Assembly (NCBI RefSeq): GCF_026968045.1
Contig: NZ_JAPVBQ010000001.1
Coordinates: 186,001-250,000 of the forward strand
Source: Modestobacter sp. VKM Ac-2977
GTDB lineage: Bacteria > Actinomycetota > Actinomycetes > Mycobacteriales > Geodermatophilaceae
DNA: 64,000 nucleotides
Reading direction: 5' to 3'
The position numbers were made by a program, and so were the translations under genes. Shown one piece after another: positions 60,544-64,000 of the stretch (the first letter of the stretch is position 1; every line of letters begins with the position of its first letter). Below the pieces are notes generated by a model. That model was given only the letters and a program-made list of their open reading frames with translations, was not told where the DNA came from and made no database searches.

Positions 60544-61292
60544 ATCGGGCCGCGGGACAGTGCGCCGCCGTCGAGCACCAGGGTCTGCCCGGTGACCCAG
60601 CCGGCCTGGTCGCTGAGCAGGTAGGCGGCCGCCTCACCGATGTCCTCGGGCACACCGAGCCGGCCGACCGGGTACTGACCGCCCAGCTCGTCCTCGCGGC
60701 CGGTGAACAGCGCCTCGGCGAACCGGGTCTTCACCACGGCCGGGGCGACGGCGTTGACCCGCACCTTGGGTCCCATCTCCACGGCCAGCTGCGTGGTCAG
60801 GTTGATCAGCGCGGCCTTGCTGACGCCGTAGGCGGCGATCCCCTCGCTGGACTTCAGCCCGGCGACCGACGCCACGATCAGCACCGAGCCGCCGTGCTCG
60901 GACATCCACGCCTTCCAGGCCTCCTGGACCAGGCCGAGGCTGGCGACGACGTTGGTGTCCAGGATCTTGCGGAAGGCGTCCAGCGGGGCGTCCATCAGCG
61001 GGCCGAACACCGGGTTGATGCCGACGTTGCCGACCAGCACGTCCAGGCTGCCGAAGGTGTCGATCGCGGTGCGGACGGCCTCGGCGCGGTGCTCGGGGTC
61101 GCCGACGTTCCCCGCCACGGCGACCGCCTTCTCCGGGCCGCCGAGCGCCTCCACCGCCTCGGCGAGCGCGTCGGGCTTGCGCGCGGTGACCACCACCCGG
61201 GCGCCTCGCTCCACCAGGCTCTGCGCGATCGCCAGGCCGATGCCCCGGCTCGCGCCCGTCACCAGTGCAGTGCGTCCTTCGAAGCTGCTCAC
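60540..61292 (-). CDS. SDR family oxidoreductase
   Basis: 250-aa short-chain dehydrogenase. TGASRGIGLAIA binds the cofactor, NVGIN is the NAG-like motif, and the catalytic set is Ser in VASVAGLKSS, then YGVSK. The glucose-1-dehydrogenase/FabG-like C-terminus is GQTLVLDGGAL. Substrate unknown. GTG start preceded by GGAGGAGC. Its TAG stop shares bases with the convergent DUF6779 stop (CTAG at 60540-60543). Confidence 0.92.
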   Translation of the reverse strand: MSSFEGRTALVTGASRGIGLAIAQSLVERGARVVVTARKPDALAEAVEALGGPEKAVAVAGNVGDPEHRAEAVRTAIDTFGSLDVLVGNVGINPVFGPLMDAPLDAFRKILDTNVVASLGLVQEAWKAWMSEHGGSVLIVASVAGLKSSEGIAAYGVSKAALINLTTQLAVEMGPKVRVNAVAPAVVKTRFAEALFTGREDELGGQYPVGRLGVPEDIGEAAAYLLSDQAGWVTGQTLVLDGGALSRGPI

Positions 61293-61617
61293 CGTGCTCC
61301 TCCTGCTCACCAGTGCCGGCTCCGCTGCCGGCCGACCCACCCAATCACGGGCAGACTCGGCCCCGGAGGTCGCCCGGGTGAGTCAGGACACACCTCGCCG
61401 GCGTTGCCCGGGATGCTGTGGATGACAGACTCGTTCCTGGCGGTACACCTGCGTGACACGTCCTCCGGGGTGGTTGCAGCAGACGGCCCGCCACGATCCA
61501 CCGCTCCGTGCACCACCGCTCCATGCACCACAGCACCACCACACGGCCCACGACGACGTGGGACGACGCGACCTGAGTCCGGTACCCGCGAGGGACTGGA
61601 ACGAGAGGTGCACCGGG
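61293..61617. other. Divergent intergenic region with a 15-bp repeat
   Basis: No gene supported in these 325 bases. CCGCTCCGTGCACCA (61501-61515) is repeated as CCGCTCCATGCACCA (61516-61530). The region should hold promoters of the SDR gene and of the DUF2520-pan operon. Confidence 0.4.
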
Positions 61618-62574
61618 ATGTCCGTCCGTCCCCGCGCGAACTCCGCGCGCCCTGCTGTCCTGCCTGCGGGTCTGCCCGCCGCGACCGAGGCACCGGCCCG
61701 CCTGCGGGTCGGGATCGTCGGCGCCGGCCGGGTCGGTGCCGTGCTCGGCGCCGCGCTCTCCGCCGCCGGCCACGAGGTGGTCGCCGCCTCCGGGGTGTCC
61801 GCCGCCTCCGCCGAACGCGCGGCCCGCCTGCTGCCCGGCGTGCCGCTGCTGCCCGCCGACGAGGTCGTCGCCGCCAGTGACCTGGTGGTGCTCGCCGTGC
61901 CGGACGACACCCTCGCCGGCCTGGTCGCCGGCCTGGCCGAGACCGGCGCCTGGCGGCGCGGCCAACTGCTCTTCCACACCTCCGGTGCGCACGGCCTGGG
62001 CGTCCTGCTGCCGGCCGAGCGCAGCGGCGTCCTGACGCTGGCCCTGCACCCGGCGATGACCTTCTCCGGCGCACCCGAGGACGCCGCCCGGCTGGTGGCC
62101 GCCCCGTTCGGGGTCACCAGCCGCCCCGAGCACCGCCCGGTCGCCGAGACCCTGGTGCTGGAGATGGGCGGCGAGCCCTGCTGGATCGCCGAGGCCGACC
62201 GCGGGCTCTACCACGCAGCCCTGGTCACCGGTGCGAACCACCTGGTCACGCTGGTCGCCGAGGCCGCCGACCTGCTCCGGGCCGCCGGCGTCGACCAGCC
62301 GGCCCGGCTGCTCACCCCGCTGCTGACCGCCGCGCTGGACAACGGGCTGCGCCACGGTGACCGCGGGCTCACCGGCCCGGTCAGCCGCGGCGACGTCGGC
62401 ACCGTGGCCGGGCACCTGGAGACGCTGACCGAGCGGGCGCCCGCGGCCGTCGACGCCTACGTGGCCCTGTCCCGCCGCACCACCGAGCGCGCGCTGGCCG
62501 CCGGCCGGCTCAAGCGGCACGAGGGTGCGTCGCTGCTGGAGCTGCTCGACTCGGCCGAGGAGAGGGCGCGATGA
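61618..62574 (+). CDS. Rossmann-like and DUF2520 domain protein (Rv3603c-type)
   Basis: 318-aa protein. [17 protein letters not shown] is the NAD(P)-binding motif, LHPAMTFSG and [14 protein letters not shown] belong to the DUF2520 half, like a ketopantoate- or pyrroline-5-carboxylate-reductase fold. It may supply pantoate upstream of panC; this is inference. ATG chosen with GAGAGGTG upstream. The stop overlaps panC. Confidence 0.9.
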   Translation: MSVRPRANSARPAVLPAGLPAATEAPARLRVGIVGAGRVGAVLGAALSAAGHEVVAASGVSAASAERAARLLPGVPLLPADEVVAASDLVVLAVPDDTLAGLVAGLAETGAWRRGQLLFHTSGAHGLGVLLPAERSGVLTLALHPAMTFSGAPEDAARLVAAPFGVTSRPEHRPVAETLVLEMGGEPCWIAEADRGLYHAALVTGANHLVTLVAEAADLLRAAGVDQPARLLTPLLTAALDNGLRHGDRGLTGPVSRGDVGTVAGHLETLTERAPAAVDAYVALSRRTTERALAAGRLKRHEGASLLELLDSAEERAR

Positions 62575-63425
62575 GCCTGTCCGTCCGGTCGCCGGTGGTC
62601 GCGGAGACGACCGCCGACCTGCGCCGGCTGCGGGCCGGGCTGCCCGGGCCGGTCGTGCTGGTGCCCACGATGGGCGCCCTGCACGAGGGGCACCGCGCGC
62701 TGGTCCGCGCCGCCCGGGAGCTCGGCGGCAGCGTCGTCGTCTCGGTGTTCGTCAACCCGACCCAGTTCGGCCCCGGCGAGGACTTCGACCGCTACCCCCG
62801 CACCTGGGACGCCGACCTGGCCGCGCTCGCCGAGGAGGGCGCCGACCTGGTGTTCCACCCGCCGGCCGACGAGGTGTACCCGTCCGGCGCACTCGGGGTC
62901 ACCGTGCAGCCCGGGCCGCTGGGGGAGGTGCTGGAGGGCGCCGTCCGCCCCGGGCACTTCGCCGGCGTGCTCACCGTGGTGGCGAAGCTGTTCGGCCTGG
63001 TCCGCCCGGACGTCGCCGTCTTCGGCGAGAAGGACTACCAGCAGCTGACGCTGATCCGGGCGATGGCCCGCGAGCTGGCGTTGGGGGTGCAGGTGGTCGG
63101 CGTCCCGACGGTCCGCGAGGACGACGGCATGGCGCTGTCCTCCCGCAACCGCTACCTGTCCCCGGAACAGCGCCAGGCGGCGGCGGCGTTGTCCGCAGCA
63201 CTGCGTGCGGGTGCCCAGGCGGGGCCGCAGGGCGCCGACGCGGTCCTGGCCGCGGCCCGCGCGGTCCTCGCCGAGGCGCCCGACCTGCTCCAGGACTACC
63301 TGGAACTGACCGATCCAGATCTCGGACCGGCACCCGCCGCCGGACCCGCCCGGCTGCTGGTCGCCGCCCGCGCCGGCAGCACCCGACTCATCGACAACAC
63401 CGCTGTGGAACTGGGGAACCGCTGA
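62571..63425 (+). CDS. panC: Pantoate--beta-alanine ligase
   Basis: 284-aa enzyme. [42 protein letters not shown] and SSRNRYLS are the ATP and pantoate motifs. It makes pantothenate. ATGA overlap with the preceding gene; its stop overlaps panD. Confidence 0.96.
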   Translation: MSLSVRSPVVAETTADLRRLRAGLPGPVVLVPTMGALHEGHRALVRAARELGGSVVVSVFVNPTQFGPGEDFDRYPRTWDADLAALAEEGADLVFHPPADEVYPSGALGVTVQPGPLGEVLEGAVRPGHFAGVLTVVAKLFGLVRPDVAVFGEKDYQQLTLIRAMARELALGVQVVGVPTVREDDGMALSSRNRYLSPEQRQAAAALSAALRAGAQAGPQGADAVLAAARAVLAEAPDLLQDYLELTDPDLGPAPAAGPARLLVAARAGSTRLIDNTAVELGNR

Positions 63426-63850
63426 TGATGCGCACCATGCTCAAGAGCAAGATCCACCGGGCCACGGTGACTCAGGCCGACCTGCACTACGTCGGGTCGG
63501 TCACCGTCGACGAGGACCTGATGGACGCCGCCGACCTGCTGGCCGGCGAGCAGGTGGCGATCGTCGACGTCACCAACGGCGCCCGGCTGGAGACCTACGT
63601 CATCCCCGGCGAGCGCGGCACCGGCGTGCTGGGCATCAACGGTGCCGCGGCGCACCTGGTGCACCCCGGCGACCTGGTGATCCTGATCAGCTACGGCCTG
63701 ATGGACGAGTCCGAGGCCAAGTCCTATCTGCCGGCGGTCGTGCACGTCGACGCCGACAACCGCGTCGTCGAGCTGGGCGCCGACCCCTCGGCCCCGGTAC
63801 CGGGCGCGACGGACCAGCAGCGCAGCGACCTCGGCGTCCCGGTCCGGTGA
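63425..63850 (+). CDS. panD: Aspartate 1-decarboxylase
   Basis: 141-aa proenzyme. Gly24-Ser25 in [12 protein letters not shown] is the self-cleavage site forming the pyruvoyl group. It makes beta-alanine for PanC. ATG overlaps the panC stop by one base; a second ATG follows directly. Confidence 0.96.
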   Translation: MMRTMLKSKIHRATVTQADLHYVGSVTVDEDLMDAADLLAGEQVAIVDVTNGARLETYVIPGERGTGVLGINGAAAHLVHPGDLVILISYGLMDESEAKSYLPAVVHVDADNRVVELGADPSAPVPGATDQQRSDLGVPVR

Positions 63851-64000
63851 CCCGAGCCGCAGAAATGGCCATTTCTGCGGACGCGGTGCCGGGGCTGCCG
63901 CTGCGGCTGCGGGCTCCCGCCCCAGGGTGGGAGCTGACCGCCGACGTCTGCGTGGTGGGCTCCGGGGTCGCCGGGCTCTGCGTGGCGCTGCACGCCCGTG
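63847..64000 (+). CDS. nadB: L-aspartate oxidase, N-terminal fragment (cut by window edge)
   Basis: The visible part ends [20 protein letters not shown], the FAD-binding start of NadB. GTG at 63847 overlaps the panD stop by four bases; ATG at 63865 lies inside a palindrome and is an alternative. Identification rests on the Rossmann motif and the pan-nad neighbourhood known in actinobacteria. Confidence 0.7.
   Translation, partial: MTRAAEMAISADAVPGLPLRLRAPAPGWELTADVCVVGSGVAGLCVALHAR
63857..63880. repeat. Perfect 24-bp palindrome over the nadB start
   Basis: CCGCAGAAATGG is followed directly by its exact reverse complement. It begins seven bases after the panD stop and contains a possible nadB ATG. 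Confidence 0.75.

Overview
The window is very GC-rich with dense four-base ATGA/GTGA gene overlaps, many GTG starts, an IdeR/DmdR-type iron box, a lysine-rich TopA tail, and a gene order that follows Mycobacterium tuberculosis Rv3600c-Rv3628 and Rv3649-Rv3662c. It comes from a high-GC actinobacterium. Style and gene content best fit the Geodermatophilaceae (Blastococcus, Modestobacter, Geodermatophilus), but the genus is an inference.

Layout. (1) 1-8876: a desferrioxamine-type siderophore locus. desA-desB-desC-desD run leftwards as one overlapping operon, followed by the start of a penicillin-acylase gene. A siderophore-reductase-like gene and two MFS transporters run rightwards. An iron box lies in the divergent promoter. 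(2) 8885-16287: B12 metabolism: a cobalamin riboswitch ahead of cobN, then cobS, cobU and a CobC-like phosphatase on the opposite strand, with a BNR-repeat/MoaD-like pair between. (3) 16364-29114: the actinobacterial helicase/secretion neighbourhood: a degenerate Fic-like protein, HAD-IB phosphatase, CpaE-like Ssd, TadA, TadB, TadC, a pilin-like protein, two TadE-like proteins and a DEAD/DEAH-box helicase, then a membrane pyrophosphatase. (4) 29236-38658: a small helical protein with a DUF1023 hydrolase, topA, a methyltransferase, an MFS-thymidylate kinase fusion and holB. (5) 38730-43803: tRNA-Thr(CGT) carrying a roughly 5.0 kb integrative element bounded by 43-bp direct repeats. It holds a tyrosine integrase, an excisionase-like gene, a hypothetical gene and an AT-richer three-gene operon of unknown function led by a TIGR04255-family protein. 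(6) 43962-54912: ppa, a D-Ala-D-Ala carboxypeptidase with a very long repetitive cytoplasmic region, a zinc metalloprotease, tilS, hpt, ftsH, folE, folP, folB, folK and a DUF3180 gene. (7) 54960-58670: an osmoprotectant ABC operon whose binding protein has its two lobes in circularly permuted order. (8) 58972-64000: a DUF6779 gene, an SDR, a Rossmann/DUF2520 gene, panC, panD and the start of nadB.

The most novel items are the three-gene cargo operon of the tRNA-Thr element, the circularly permuted binding protein, the TadE-like gene with no usable stop codon, a paired TCCACA-N13-TCCACA motif in three intergenic gaps around the Tad locus, a CRP-like palindrome ahead of the membrane pyrophosphatase, and several 15-bp tandem repeats.
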